Shown piece by piece: positions 15,949-24,579 of a stretch of DNA of 64,000 nucleotides. The notes beneath the pieces are model-generated. The model saw nothing but the letters and a program-made list of their open reading frames with translations, did not search any database and was not told the origin of the DNA. Position numbers and translations under genes: made by a program. The stretch is from Achromobacter sp. B7 (lineage in GTDB: Bacteria; Pseudomonadota; Gammaproteobacteria; Burkholderiales; Burkholderiaceae_B), in contig NZ_CP032084.1 in NCBI RefSeq assembly GCF_003600685.1, positions 1,426,001 to 1,490,000 of the forward strand, read 5' to 3'. Position 1 is the first letter of the stretch; every line of letters begins with the position of its first letter.

Positions 15949-18816
15949 ATGTCTTCGGAAATAGAATCTCTATCCACGTCTTATCTCTTTGGCGGTAACG
16001 CGCCATATGTTGAGGAGCTTTACGAAGCCTACCTCGACAATCCCGGTTCGGTTCCTGATAACTGGCGCGAATATTTCGACCAGTTGCAGCACGCTCCCGC
16101 AACCGACGGCCAGGAATCCACTCGCGACCAGGCCCACGCTCCCATCGTCGAATCGTTCGCCCAGCGCGCCAAGGCCAATGCCTTCGTGCAACGCTCCGCC
16201 GAACCCGACCTGAGCGTCGCCAGCAAGCAAGTGTCGGTGCAATCGCTGATTGCCGCCTACCGCTCGCTGGGTTCGCGCTGGGCCGATCTGGACCCCCTCA
16301 AGCGCCAGGAACGTCCGCAGATCCCGGAACTCGATCCCGCCTTCTACGGCCTGACCGAATCCGACCTGGACCAGACCTACTCGGCCACCAACACCTACTT
16401 CACGACCGCCAGCACCATGACGCTGCGCGACATCCTGAAGGCGCTGCGCGACACGTATTGCCGCAGCATCGGTGCTGAATTCACGCACATCTCCGACCCC
16501 GCCGCCAAGCGCTGGATCCAGGAACGCCTGGAAACCACGCTGGGTGCGCCCGCCTACTCGGTCGAAGAAAAGCGCCACATCCTGCAGCAGCTGACCGAGT
16601 CCGAAGGGCTTGAGCGCTTCCTGCACACCAAGTACGTCGGCCAGAAGCGCTTCTCGCTGGAAGGCGGCGAAAGCTTCATCGCCTCGATGGACGAAGTGGT
16701 GAACCACGCCGGCGAAAACGGCGTCCAGGAAATCGTGGTCGGCATGGCCCACCGCGGCCGCCTGAACCTGCTCGTGAACATCATGGGCAAGATGCCTGGC
16801 GACCTGTTCGCCGAGTTTGAAGGCAAGCACGCCGAAGGCCTGACCGACGGCGACGTGAAGTACCACAACGGCTTCTCGTCCGACCTGTCCACCCGTGGCG
16901 GTCCGGTCCACCTGTCGTTGGCCTTCAACCCGTCTCACCTTGAAATCGTGAACCCCGTCGTTGAAGGCAGCGCACGCGCTCGCCAGGAACGCCGCGGTGA
17001 CACCGAAGGCAAGACCGTTCTGCCGGTGCTGGTGCACGGCGACGCGGCTTTTGCCGGCCAAGGCGTGGTCATGGAAACGCTGAACCTGGCCCAGACGCGC
17101 GGCTACGGTACGGGCGGCACGCTGCACATCGTCATCAACAACCAGATCGGTTTCACTACGTCCGACCCGCGTGACTCGCGTTCGACGCTGTATTGCACCG
17201 ACGTGGTCAAGATGATCGAAGCCCCGGTGTTCCACGTCAACGGCGACGACCCCGAAGCCGTGGTGTTCGTCACCAAGCTGGCCCTGGACTACCGCCTGCA
17301 ATTCCGTCACGACATCGTCGTGGACATCGTTTGCTTCCGCAAGCTGGGTCACAACGAACAAGACACCCCGTCGCTCACGCAGCCGCTGATGTACAAGCGC
17401 ATCGGCCATCACCCCGGCACGCGCAAGCTGTACGCCGACAAGCTGACCACGCAAGGCGTGCTGGCCGAAGGCGAAGCCGATCAACTGGTCAAGGACTACC
17501 GTCAGCTGATGGAAGACGGCCAGCGCACGATTGAACCCGTGCTGACCGACTACAAGAGCAAGTACGCCATCGACTGGTCCCCGTTCCTGGGCGCCAAGTG
17601 GACGGACCAGGCCGACACGGCCGTGCCGCTGGCTGAACTCAAGCGCATCGGCGAACGCATCACGACGGTTCCGGAAGGCTTCACGGTGCACCCGCTGGTT
17701 GCCAAGCTGCTGAACGACCGCCGCACGATGGCCAAGGGCGAAATGAACCTGGACTGGGGCATGGGCGAACACCTCGCCTTCGCAACCCTGGTTTCCTCGG
17801 GCTACGCCATCCGCATCACGGGCCAGGACTCGGGCCGTGGCACGTTCACGCACCGCCACGCCGTGCTGCACGACCAGAACCGCGAACGCTGGAACGACGG
17901 CACCTACATTCCGCTGCAGAATGTCTCGGAAGGCCAGGCTCCGTTCACCGTCATCGACTCCGTGCTGTCCGAAGAGGCGGTGCTGGGCTTCGAATACGGT
18001 TACTCCAGCGCTGAACCGAACACGCTGACCATCTGGGAAGGCCAGTTTGGCGACTTCGTCAACGGCGCCCAGGTCGTGATCGACCAGTTCATCAGCTCCG
18101 GCGAAGCCAAGTGGGGCCGCCAGTCGGGCCTGACCCTGATGCTGCCGCACGGCTACGAAGGCCAAGGCCCCGAGCACTCGTCGGGCCGCATCGAGCGCTT
18201 CCTGCAACTGTGCGCCGACAACAACATGCAAGTGGTCCAGCCGACCTCTGCCTCGCAGATCTTCCACGTTCTGCGTCGCCAGATGATCCGCCCGTTCCGC
18301 AAGCCGCTGGTGCTGTTCACGCCGAAGTCGCTGCTGCGTAACAAGGACGCGGGTTCGCCCCTGACCGATCTGGCGGGCGGCAGCTTCCAGCCGGTGATCG
18401 GCGAAGTCGACGACACCATCGACGCCAGCAAGGTCAAGCGCGTTCTGGCTTGCTCGGGCAAGGTGTACTACGACCTGGTCAACGCCCGCCGCGAGCGTGG
18501 CGCCGACAACGTCGCCATCGTCCGCGTCGAGCAGCTGTACCCGTTTGCGCACAAGTCGTTCGAAACGGAACTGCGCAAGTACCCGAAGGCCACCGAAGTG
18601 ATCTGGGTTCAGGACGAACCGCAGAACCAAGGCGCCTGGTTCTACGTTCAGCATCACGTGTACGAGAACATGGTGGAAGGCCAGAAGCTGGGCTACGCCG
18701 GCCGCGCCGCGTCGGCATCGCCGGCCGTGGGCTACCTGGCCAAGCACCAGGAGCAGCAGAAGGCCCTGATCGAGACGGCTTTCGCGCCCAAGTTCAAGGT
18801 CATGTTGACGAAGTAA
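15949..18816 (+). CDS. sucA: 2-oxoglutarate dehydrogenase E1
   Basis: This 955-residue ThDP-dependent E1 decarboxylates 2-oxoglutarate and passes the succinyl group to E2 in the TCA cycle. The N-terminal segment YLFGGNAPYVEELYEAYLDN is the typical E2-docking leader. ThDP-site motifs GMAHRGRLNLL, HGDAAFAGQG (near 363) and NNQIGFTT (near 398) are present, and the C-terminal half has the transketolase-like fold with HGYEGQGPEHSSGR. It is first in the sucA-sucB-lpdA operon; 103 bases separate it from sucB. Its codon use is strongly biased, as expected for an abundant enzyme. Confidence 0.98.
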   Translation: MSSEIESLSTSYLFGGNAPYVEELYEAYLDNPGSVPDNWREYFDQLQHAPATDGQESTRDQAHAPIVESFAQRAKANAFVQRSAEPDLSVASKQVSVQSLIAAYRSLGSRWADLDPLKRQERPQIPELDPAFYGLTESDLDQTYSATNTYFTTASTMTLRDILKALRDTYCRSIGAEFTHISDPAAKRWIQERLETTLGAPAYSVEEKRHILQQLTESEGLERFLHTKYVGQKRFSLEGGESFIASMDEVVNHAGENGVQEIVVGMAHRGRLNLLVNIMGKMPGDLFAEFEGKHAEGLTDGDVKYHNGFSSDLSTRGGPVHLSLAFNPSHLEIVNPVVEGSARARQERRGDTEGKTVLPVLVHGDAAFAGQGVVMETLNLAQTRGYGTGGTLHIVINNQIGFTTSDPRDSRSTLYCTDVVKMIEAPVFHVNGDDPEAVVFVTKLALDYRLQFRHDIVVDIVCFRKLGHNEQDTPSLTQPLMYKRIGHHPGTRKLYADKLTTQGVLAEGEADQLVKDYRQLMEDGQRTIEPVLTDYKSKYAIDWSPFLGAKWTDQADTAVPLAELKRIGERITTVPEGFTVHPLVAKLLNDRRTMAKGEMNLDWGMGEHLAFATLVSSGYAIRITGQDSGRGTFTHRHAVLHDQNRERWNDGTYIPLQNVSEGQAPFTVIDSVLSEEAVLGFEYGYSSAEPNTLTIWEGQFGDFVNGAQVVIDQFISSGEAKWGRQSGLTLMLPHGYEGQGPEHSSGRIERFLQLCADNNMQVVQPTSASQIFHVLRRQMIRPFRKPLVLFTPKSLLRNKDAGSPLTDLAGGSFQPVIGEVDDTIDASKVKRVLACSGKVYYDLVNARRERGADNVAIVRVEQLYPFAHKSFETELRKYPKATEVIWVQDEPQNQGAWFYVQHHVYENMVEGQKLGYAGRAASASPAVGYLAKHQEQQKALIETAFAPKFKVMLTK

Positions 18817-18919
18817 CCCTGACTTGATGCACGCGCTGCGCGCGGCAAGCGTTTTGGAACCTGCTTTCGAACCTTGCCGCGCCGCGTGACCAGAACACAC
18901 ACTTTACGGAACAAACAAA

Positions 18920-20155
18920 ATGGCTATTACCGACGTCGTCGTCCCCCAACTTTCCGAATCCGTCTCCGAAGCGACCCTGCTGACCTGGAAGAAGCAGCCG
19001 GGCGCTGCCGTTGAAGCGGACGAAATCCTGATCGAAGTCGAAACCGACAAGGTCGTGCTGGAAGTGCCGGCTCCCGCCTCGGGCGTGCTGGCTGAAATCG
19101 TCAAGGGCGATGGCAGCACCGTGACCTCGGGCGAAGTGCTGGCCCGCATCGACACCGCCGCCAAGGCCGCCGCCGCCGCGACCGCCCCGGCCGAAGCCCC
19201 CAAGGCCGCTGAACAAGCCGCTGCCGCCCCGGCACCCGCCGCCGCGCCCGCTTCGTCGGCTGCCGCCGGCGTGGCATCGCCCGCCGCCGCCAAGATCCTG
19301 GCCGAGAAGGGCGTTGACGCCGCTTCCGTGTCGGGCACCGGCCGCGACGGCCGCGTGACCAAGGGCGACGCCCTGGCCGCCGGCGCTCCTGCCGCCAAGG
19401 CCGCTCCGGCCAAGGCGCCGGCTGCTCCAGCCCCGACCACGCTGTCGCTGGACGGCCGTCCGGAACAGCGCGTGCCGATGAGCCGCCTGCGCGCCCGCAT
19501 CGCCGAGCGCCTGCTGCAATCGCAGCAAGAAAACGCAATCCTGACCACGTTCAACGAAGTGAACATGCAAGCGGTCATCGATCTGCGTAGCAAGTACAAG
19601 GACAAGTTCGAAAAGGAACACGGCATCAAGCTGGGCTTCATGTCGTTCTTCGTCAAGGCCGCCGTGGCTGCCCTGAAGAAGTACCCGCTGATCAACGCCT
19701 CGATCGACGGCAAGGACATCATCTATCACGGCTACTTCGACATCGGTATCGCTGTCGGCAGCCCGCGTGGCCTGGTGGTGCCGATCCTGCGCAACGCCGA
19801 CCAGCTGTCCATCGCTGAAATCGAAAAGACCATCGCCGACTTCGGCCGCCGCGCCGCTGACGGCAAGCTGGGCATTGAAGAAATGACCGGCGGTACGTTC
19901 TCGATCTCCAACGGTGGCGTGTTCGGTTCGATGCTGTCGACCCCGATCATCAACCCGCCGCAATCGGCCATCCTGGGCGTGCACGCCACCAAGGATCGCG
20001 CTGTTGTCGAAAACGGCCAGATCGTCATCCGCCCGATGAATTACCTGGCGCTGTCCTATGACCACCGCATCATCGACGGCCGCGAAGCCGTGCTGGGCCT
20101 GGTCGCCATGAAGGACGCCCTGGAAGATCCGCAGCGTCTGTTGCTGGACCTGTAA
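18920..20155 (+). CDS. sucB: Dihydrolipoyl succinyltransferase (2-oxoglutarate dehydrogenase E2)
   Basis: This 411-residue protein has one N-terminal lipoyl domain (1-75, lipoyl Lys44 in ETDKVVLEV), an Ala/Pro linker, a peripheral subunit-binding domain (about 114-150, with [16 protein letters not shown]), a second Ala/Pro linker, and the catalytic domain (about 180-411). The active-site motif SYDHRIIDG places His382 and Asp386. It transfers succinyl groups to CoA and forms the core of the complex. It is the second gene of the operon, also called odhB in related genera. Confidence 0.98.
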   Translation: MAITDVVVPQLSESVSEATLLTWKKQPGAAVEADEILIEVETDKVVLEVPAPASGVLAEIVKGDGSTVTSGEVLARIDTAAKAAAAATAPAEAPKAAEQAAAAPAPAAAPASSAAAGVASPAAAKILAEKGVDAASVSGTGRDGRVTKGDALAAGAPAAKAAPAKAPAAPAPTTLSLDGRPEQRVPMSRLRARIAERLLQSQQENAILTTFNEVNMQAVIDLRSKYKDKFEKEHGIKLGFMSFFVKAAVAALKKYPLINASIDGKDIIYHGYFDIGIAVGSPRGLVVPILRNADQLSIAEIEKTIADFGRRAADGKLGIEEMTGGTFSISNGGVFGSMLSTPIINPPQSAILGVHATKDRAVVENGQIVIRPMNYLALSYDHRIIDGREAVLGLVAMKDALEDPQRLLLDL

Positions 20156-20284
20156 TCTCGACGCCCCGCGTGGCGCCGCTCCGGGCCTTCCGGATCGCGG
20201 CGCCCCGGCCGGCCTGGCGCCGGCCTCCGGCTCACTAACGTCGGGCGGGGCGTGTTCCACCCCACACTCATCCGCGAGAACACT

Positions 20285-21712
20285 ATGTCCAAACAATTTG
20301 ACGTCGTCGTGATCGGCGCAGGCCCTGGCGGCTACATCGCCGCTATTCGCGCAGCCCAACTGGGCATGTCGGTCGCTTGCATCGACGCCTGGCAAAACGG
20401 CCAAGGCGGCCCGGCTCCCGGCGGCACCTGCACCAACGTTGGCTGCATCCCGTCCAAGGCGTTGCTGCAATCGTCCGAGCACTTTGAACAAGCCAATCAC
20501 CACTTCGCCGAACACGGCATCGAAGTCAAGGGCGTCAGCCTGAAGCTCGATACGCTGATCGGCCGCAAGAACACGGTGGTCAAGCAGAACAACGACGGCA
20601 TCCTGTACCTGTTCAAGAAGAACAAGGTCACCTTCTTCCACGGCAAGGGCGCGTTCAGCGGGCAAGTGGAAGGCGGCTGGGCCATCAAGGTCACCGGCAC
20701 CGCCGAAGAAGACCTGGTGGCCAAGCACGTGGTGGTGGCGACCGGTTCGTCGGCTCGCGAACTGCCCGGCCTGCCGTTCGACGAAAAGGTTGTGCTGTCC
20801 AACGACGGCGCGCTGAACATCGGCGGCGTCCCCAAGACGCTGGGCGTGATCGGCGCCGGTGTGATCGGCCTGGAAATGGGCAGCGTGTGGCGCCGCCTGG
20901 GTTCCGACGTCACCATCCTGGAAGCGATGCCGGAATTCCTGGCCGCCGCTGACAGCCAGGTGGCCAAGGAAGCGCTGAAGGCGTTCACCAAGCAAGGCCT
21001 GAACATCCAGATGGGTGTGAAGATCGGCGAGATCAAGGCCACCGCCAAGTCGGTGACCGTGCCTTACGTCGACGCCAAGGGCGCCGAGCAAAAGCTGGTG
21101 GTCGACAAGCTGATCGTCTCGATCGGCCGCGTGCCTTACACCGGCGGCCTGAACGCCGACGCCGTGGGCTTGAAGCTGGACGAACGCGGCTTCGTGGCCG
21201 TGGACGGCGACTGCAAGACCAACCTGCAAAACGTCTGGGCAGTGGGTGACGTCGTGCGTGGCCCGATGCTGGCGCACAAGGCCGAAGAAGAAGGCGTGGC
21301 GGTTGCCGAGCGCATCGCCGGCCAGCATGGCCACGTCAACTTCGACACCGTGCCGTGGGTGATCTACACGTCGCCGGAAATTGCCTGGGTCGGCAAGACC
21401 GAGCAGCAGCTCAAGGCCGAAGGTCGCGAGTACAAGGCCGGCAGCTTCCCGTTCCTGGCCAACGGCCGCGCGCGCGCCCTGGGTGACACCACCGGTTTTG
21501 CCAAGGTGATCGCCGATGCCAAGACCGACGAAGTCCTGGGCGTGCACATCGTGGGCCCGATGGCCTCGGAACTGATCTCGGAAGCCGTGACCATCATGGA
21601 ATTCCGTGGCGCCGCCGAAGACATCGCCCGCATCTGCCACGCGCACCCGACGCTGTCGGAAGCCGTGAAGGAAGCCGCTCTGGCCGTGGACAAGCGCGCG
21701 CTGAATTTCTAA
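20285..21712 (+). CDS. lpdA: Dihydrolipoamide dehydrogenase (E3)
   Basis: This 475-residue FAD-dependent disulfide oxidoreductase re-oxidises the lipoyl groups of the E2 encoded before it and makes NADH. It has the FAD motif GAGPGG (11-16), the redox disulfide Cys49/Cys54 in [16 protein letters not shown], and the NAD motif [12 protein letters not shown]. The C-terminal dimerisation domain ends with the catalytic HAHPTLSE. The ATG at 20285 follows CGAGAAC; an in-frame start 11 codons earlier lacks support. It is the last gene of the operon and is followed by a strong terminator. Confidence 0.97.
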   Translation: MSKQFDVVVIGAGPGGYIAAIRAAQLGMSVACIDAWQNGQGGPAPGGTCTNVGCIPSKALLQSSEHFEQANHHFAEHGIEVKGVSLKLDTLIGRKNTVVKQNNDGILYLFKKNKVTFFHGKGAFSGQVEGGWAIKVTGTAEEDLVAKHVVVATGSSARELPGLPFDEKVVLSNDGALNIGGVPKTLGVIGAGVIGLEMGSVWRRLGSDVTILEAMPEFLAAADSQVAKEALKAFTKQGLNIQMGVKIGEIKATAKSVTVPYVDAKGAEQKLVVDKLIVSIGRVPYTGGLNADAVGLKLDERGFVAVDGDCKTNLQNVWAVGDVVRGPMLAHKAEEEGVAVAERIAGQHGHVNFDTVPWVIYTSPEIAWVGKTEQQLKAEGREYKAGSFPFLANGRARALGDTTGFAKVIADAKTDEVLGVHIVGPMASELISEAVTIMEFRGAAEDIARICHAHPTLSEAVKEAALAVDKRALNF

Positions 21713-21737
21713 GCGTCCTTGACCTGAGCTAGACAGG

Positions 21738-21766
21738 GGGCGGGTTCAAGGACCCGCCCTTTTTTC
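21738..21766 (+). terminator. Rho-independent terminator after lpdA
   Basis: A perfect 8-bp stem (GGGCGGGT/ACCCGCCC) with a six-base loop is followed at once by six T residues. It ends the sucA-sucB-lpdA transcript 26 bases after the lpdA stop. It also lies just 26 bases before zapE, so zapE expression must come from read-through or from a promoter within this short space. Confidence 0.9.
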
Positions 21767-21791
21767 ATTTTGGTTGCTTGAGCTGAACCCC

Positions 21792-22883
21792 ATGAACGTC
21801 CTCGAATACTACGAACACGCCCTGGCCGAACGTGGCTACAAGCCCGATGCCGCGCAAAAGCTGGCCATCGACCGCTTGCAGCGCTATTACGACGAGTGGG
21901 TCAAGTTCAAGTCGATGCGCTCGAATGCCCTGAAAAAGCTGCTGAACCGGCCCGACGTGCCGCGTGGCGTGTATCTGTGGGGTGGGGTGGGGCGCGGCAA
22001 GAGCTTCCTGATGGACGCCTTCTACGCGACCGTGCCCGTGGTGCGCAAGACGCGCCTGCACTTTCACGAGTTCATGCGCGGCGTGCATCGCGAGCTGGAA
22101 GAAGTAAAGGGCATGCAAGACCCGCTGGACGAAGTGGCCAAGCGCGTCGCCAAGCGTTACCGGCTGATCTGCTTTGACGAGTTCCACGTGTCGGACGTGG
22201 CCGACGCGATGATCCTGCATCGGCTGCTGCTCAAGCTGTTTGAATACGGCACGTCGTTCATCATGACGTCCAACTACGAACCGTCCACCTTGTACACGGA
22301 CGGCCTGCACCGCGACCGCGTGCTGCCCGCCATTGCGCTGATCCAGTCGCGCATGGACGTGATGAACGTGGACGCGGGCGTGGACTACCGCCGCCGCTCG
22401 CTGGAGCAGGTGCAGTGTTATCACACGCCGCTGGACGAACACGCGCAGGCTGCGCTGAAGAAGGCGTTCGACAGCCTTGCCGATACGCCGCCGCAGGAAC
22501 CCTTGCTGCACATCGAGCACCGCGAGATCCGCGCCGTGGCGCTGGCCGGTTCGGTGGTGTGGTTTGATTTCGCCACGCTTTGCGGCGGCCCGCGTTCGCA
22601 GAACGACTACCTGGAATTGGCCAACCGATTCCACGCCGTGATCCTGTCGGGCGTGCCCAGGATGGGCCCGCGCCAGGCATCCGAGGCGCGCCGCTTCACC
22701 TGGTTGATCGACGTGTTCTACGACCACCGCGTCAAGCTCATCATGTCGGCTGAGTGCGAGCCCGAAGAGATCTACACGGAAGGGGCGCTGGCCAACGAAT
22801 TCCATCGCACCGTCTCGCGCATTCTTGAAATGCAATCGCGCGAATATCTGGAATCCGAGCGCCGCCTGACGGCGACGTTGTAG
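21792..22883 (+). CDS. zapE: Cell division ATPase ZapE (AFG1-like)
   Basis: This 363-residue AAA-type ATPase of the ZapE/AFG1 family has Walker A GGVGRGKS (64-71) and Walker B LICFDEFHV near residue 132, plus the sensor segment IMTSNYEPSTLY. In E. coli, ZapE associates with the Z ring and helps division under stress or low oxygen. The ATG at 21792 (MNVLEYYEHAL) is chosen over an upstream TTG six codons earlier because it matches the family start. It follows the suc operon terminator on the same strand. Confidence 0.93.
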   Translation: MNVLEYYEHALAERGYKPDAAQKLAIDRLQRYYDEWVKFKSMRSNALKKLLNRPDVPRGVYLWGGVGRGKSFLMDAFYATVPVVRKTRLHFHEFMRGVHRELEEVKGMQDPLDEVAKRVAKRYRLICFDEFHVSDVADAMILHRLLLKLFEYGTSFIMTSNYEPSTLYTDGLHRDRVLPAIALIQSRMDVMNVDAGVDYRRRSLEQVQCYHTPLDEHAQAALKKAFDSLADTPPQEPLLHIEHREIRAVALAGSVVWFDFATLCGGPRSQNDYLELANRFHAVILSGVPRMGPRQASEARRFTWLIDVFYDHRVKLIMSAECEPEEIYTEGALANEFHRTVSRILEMQSREYLESERRLTATL

Positions 22884-22891
22884 TAATGCCG

Positions 22892-22920
22892 CAAGCGGCC
22901 CGTCTGGGGCGAGCCGCTTG
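22892..22920 (+). terminator. Hairpin after zapE
   Basis: An 8-bp perfect inverted repeat (CAAGCGGC/GCCGCTTG) with a 13-base loop starts nine bases after the zapE stop. There is no strong T tract, so it is a weak terminator or a 3' stabilising hairpin. Confidence 0.4.
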
Positions 22921-22929
22921 TACATAGCA

Positions 22930-22959
22930 TTGGTAATGCAAGTCATTATCACTTAAGAT
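22930..22959 (+). promoter_or_regulatory. Promoter of the iron-signalling sigma factor gene
   Basis: TTGGTA (22930-22935) and TAAGAT (22954-22959), 18 bases apart, flank a Fur-box match that fills the spacer. Each hexamer matches consensus at four of six positions. Repression by Fur under iron-rich conditions would follow. Confidence 0.5.
22932..22950 (+). promoter_or_regulatory. Fur box
   Basis: The 19-mer GGTAATGCAAGTCATTATC matches the Fur consensus GATAATGATAATCATTATC at 15 of 19 positions. It lies 45 bases before the start of the FecI-type sigma gene. Confidence 0.75.
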
Positions 22960-22994
22960 TTTGACACTTCAGGTTCCGCACCGCGGTCTCAATT

Positions 22995-23528
22995 GTGTCT
23001 TCCTCTTTGTTTTCCCCACCGGCTACGTGCGCGGACGCCGCGATCGCGCCAGTTGACGGGCTGTATCGCGAGCACCGGCCATGGCTGTTTGGATGGTTGC
23101 GCCGCAAGCTGGGCTGCGAGCATCGCGCCGAAGATCTGGCGCAGGACGTTTTTGTCCGGGTGATTCAGGGCCGCAAGGCGGTGCGCGCGACCGATGCACG
23201 CGCCTTGCTGACCACGATCGCGAAGGGGCTGGTTGTGGACCATCAGCGCCATGCCGCGCTGGAATACGCTTATCTGAACTACCTGGCCACGCTTGAGCAG
23301 GCTTACGCCCCGTCGCCCGAGACACAGGCCGAACAACTGCAAGCGCTGGTGCGTCTGGACCGGCTGCTTGACGGCTTGCCGCCCAAGGCGCGTTCCGCAT
23401 TTCTGATGTCGCAGCTGGATGGGCTGACCTATCCCGACATCGCGCAGCGTCTGGGCGTATCGCTCAGTTCCGTTCAGCAGTACATGGTGCGGGCGATGGC
23501 CGCCTGCTATGCCGCATTCTATGAATAA
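22995..23528 (+). CDS. FecI-type ECF sigma factor
   Basis: This 177-residue sigma-70 family protein of the extracytoplasmic, iron-starvation group has region 2 around LYREHRPWLFGWLRRKLG and AEDLAQDVFVRVI, and region 4 as LPPKARSAFLMSQLDGLTYPDIAQRLGVS with its helix-turn-helix. Such sigmas direct transcription of the adjacent TonB receptor when the receptor and FecR signal substrate binding. The start is a GTG at 22995. The 3' end overlaps the fecR-type gene by eight bases, so the two are translationally coupled. Confidence 0.93.
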   Translation: MSSSLFSPPATCADAAIAPVDGLYREHRPWLFGWLRRKLGCEHRAEDLAQDVFVRVIQGRKAVRATDARALLTTIAKGLVVDHQRHAALEYAYLNYLATLEQAYAPSPETQAEQLQALVRLDRLLDGLPPKARSAFLMSQLDGLTYPDIAQRLGVSLSSVQQYMVRAMAACYAAFYE

Positions 23529-24492
23529 CGCCGCACGAGGCGCCCCGCCGGATGCCGTGGTGCGCCAGGCCATTGCCTGGTGGGCCCGCTTGCAAAGTGG
23601 CGTGGCGAATGCCCGGGACCACGAGTCCTGCCGCGCGTGGCTGGATGCGGATGCCGCCCATCGACAAGCCTGGGATCGCCTGGAGGCCATCGGCCGCGAT
23701 ACGCGCCGCGTGCCGGCGGCGTTGGCCCATGCCGCGTTGAGCTCGCCAAGCTCCCGGGGCCGCCGCAACGCATTGCGCGGCTTGCTGAGCCTGACGGGCG
23801 TGGCCGCCATCGGATGGGCAGGCTATCGGCACACGCCCTGGCAACGCCTGGCGGCTGACCTTAGCACCCGCGTGGGGGAACGCCGTACCGTGGCGCTGGC
23901 CGACGGCCTGACCATCACGCTGAACAGCGATAGCGCCGTGCGCCTGCATCTGTCGGGCGCCGCGCGCGGCATCGACCTGCTGCGCGGCGAGATGTTGGTA
24001 AATACGCAACCGCGCGCGGGCGTGGATGCGCTGCGCGTGATCGCGGGCCATGGCGAACTGCGTGCCGAGCGCGCGCGGTTCGATCTGCATCGCACCGACG
24101 CAGGCTTGCGCCTGGGCGTGTACGAAGGCAGCGTGGGACTGCTGCGCCAGGGCGCCTGGACGCACGCCGACGCCGGCGAGCGGCTGGCCTACACCGACCC
24201 CGACGCCGGCGCCGACGAGCTCGTGCGCAGCGCCGTCGACCCCGATCGGTTGGCCTGGGTGGACGGCATGGTGGTGGCCAAGGAGTGGCGGCTGGACGCG
24301 TTTGCGCGCTATCTGGCGCGCCAGCGCGTGGGCGTGATCCGCGTGGACCCCGCCGTGGCCGCCCTGAAACTGTCGGGCGTGTTCCCGCTGGACGATGCGG
24401 AACGGGCGCTGAAGGCGCTTGAGCCCGCGCTGCCCATCACGGTCACGCGGCACACGCAGTATTGGTTGCAGGTCGATCCTCGGCAAATCTGA
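23521..24492 (+). CDS. FecR-type anti-sigma regulator
   Basis: This 323-residue inner-membrane regulator has a cytoplasmic N-terminal FecR_N (DUF4880) region with AIAWWARLQSG and a CRAWLDADAAHRQAWDR segment. A single membrane helix follows near 85-100 (NALRGLLSLTGVAAIGWAGY). The periplasmic part is a FecR domain (GERRTVALADGLTITLNSDS and LRGEMLVNT) ending in a small STN-like region. It would hold the sigma factor inactive until the loaded receptor signals. The ATG at 23521 overlaps the sigma gene end. It sits between the sigma and receptor genes, as in fec-like systems. Confidence 0.93.
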   Translation: MNNAARGAPPDAVVRQAIAWWARLQSGVANARDHESCRAWLDADAAHRQAWDRLEAIGRDTRRVPAALAHAALSSPSSRGRRNALRGLLSLTGVAAIGWAGYRHTPWQRLAADLSTRVGERRTVALADGLTITLNSDSAVRLHLSGAARGIDLLRGEMLVNTQPRAGVDALRVIAGHGELRAERARFDLHRTDAGLRLGVYEGSVGLLRQGAWTHADAGERLAYTDPDAGADELVRSAVDPDRLAWVDGMVVAKEWRLDAFARYLARQRVGVIRVDPAVAALKLSGVFPLDDAERALKALEPALPITVTRHTQYWLQVDPRQI

Positions 24493-24579
24493 GCGTTACA
24501 ACTTTTTTGCCGGATGTCTTGCAGGTTTTTGCTTCCCGTACGGAAAGGCAGGGATAGATCACCGTACAGGGAGAGTTTC

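Noticed and set aside
15970..18900. A 976-codon open frame antisense to sucA, and a 948-codon one antisense to sucB-lpdA (18800-21646)
   Set aside because: Both are mirror frames of highly biased, high-GC coding genes. They have no ribosome site and low-complexity His/Gln/Val-rich translations, and the sense frames are clear enzymes.
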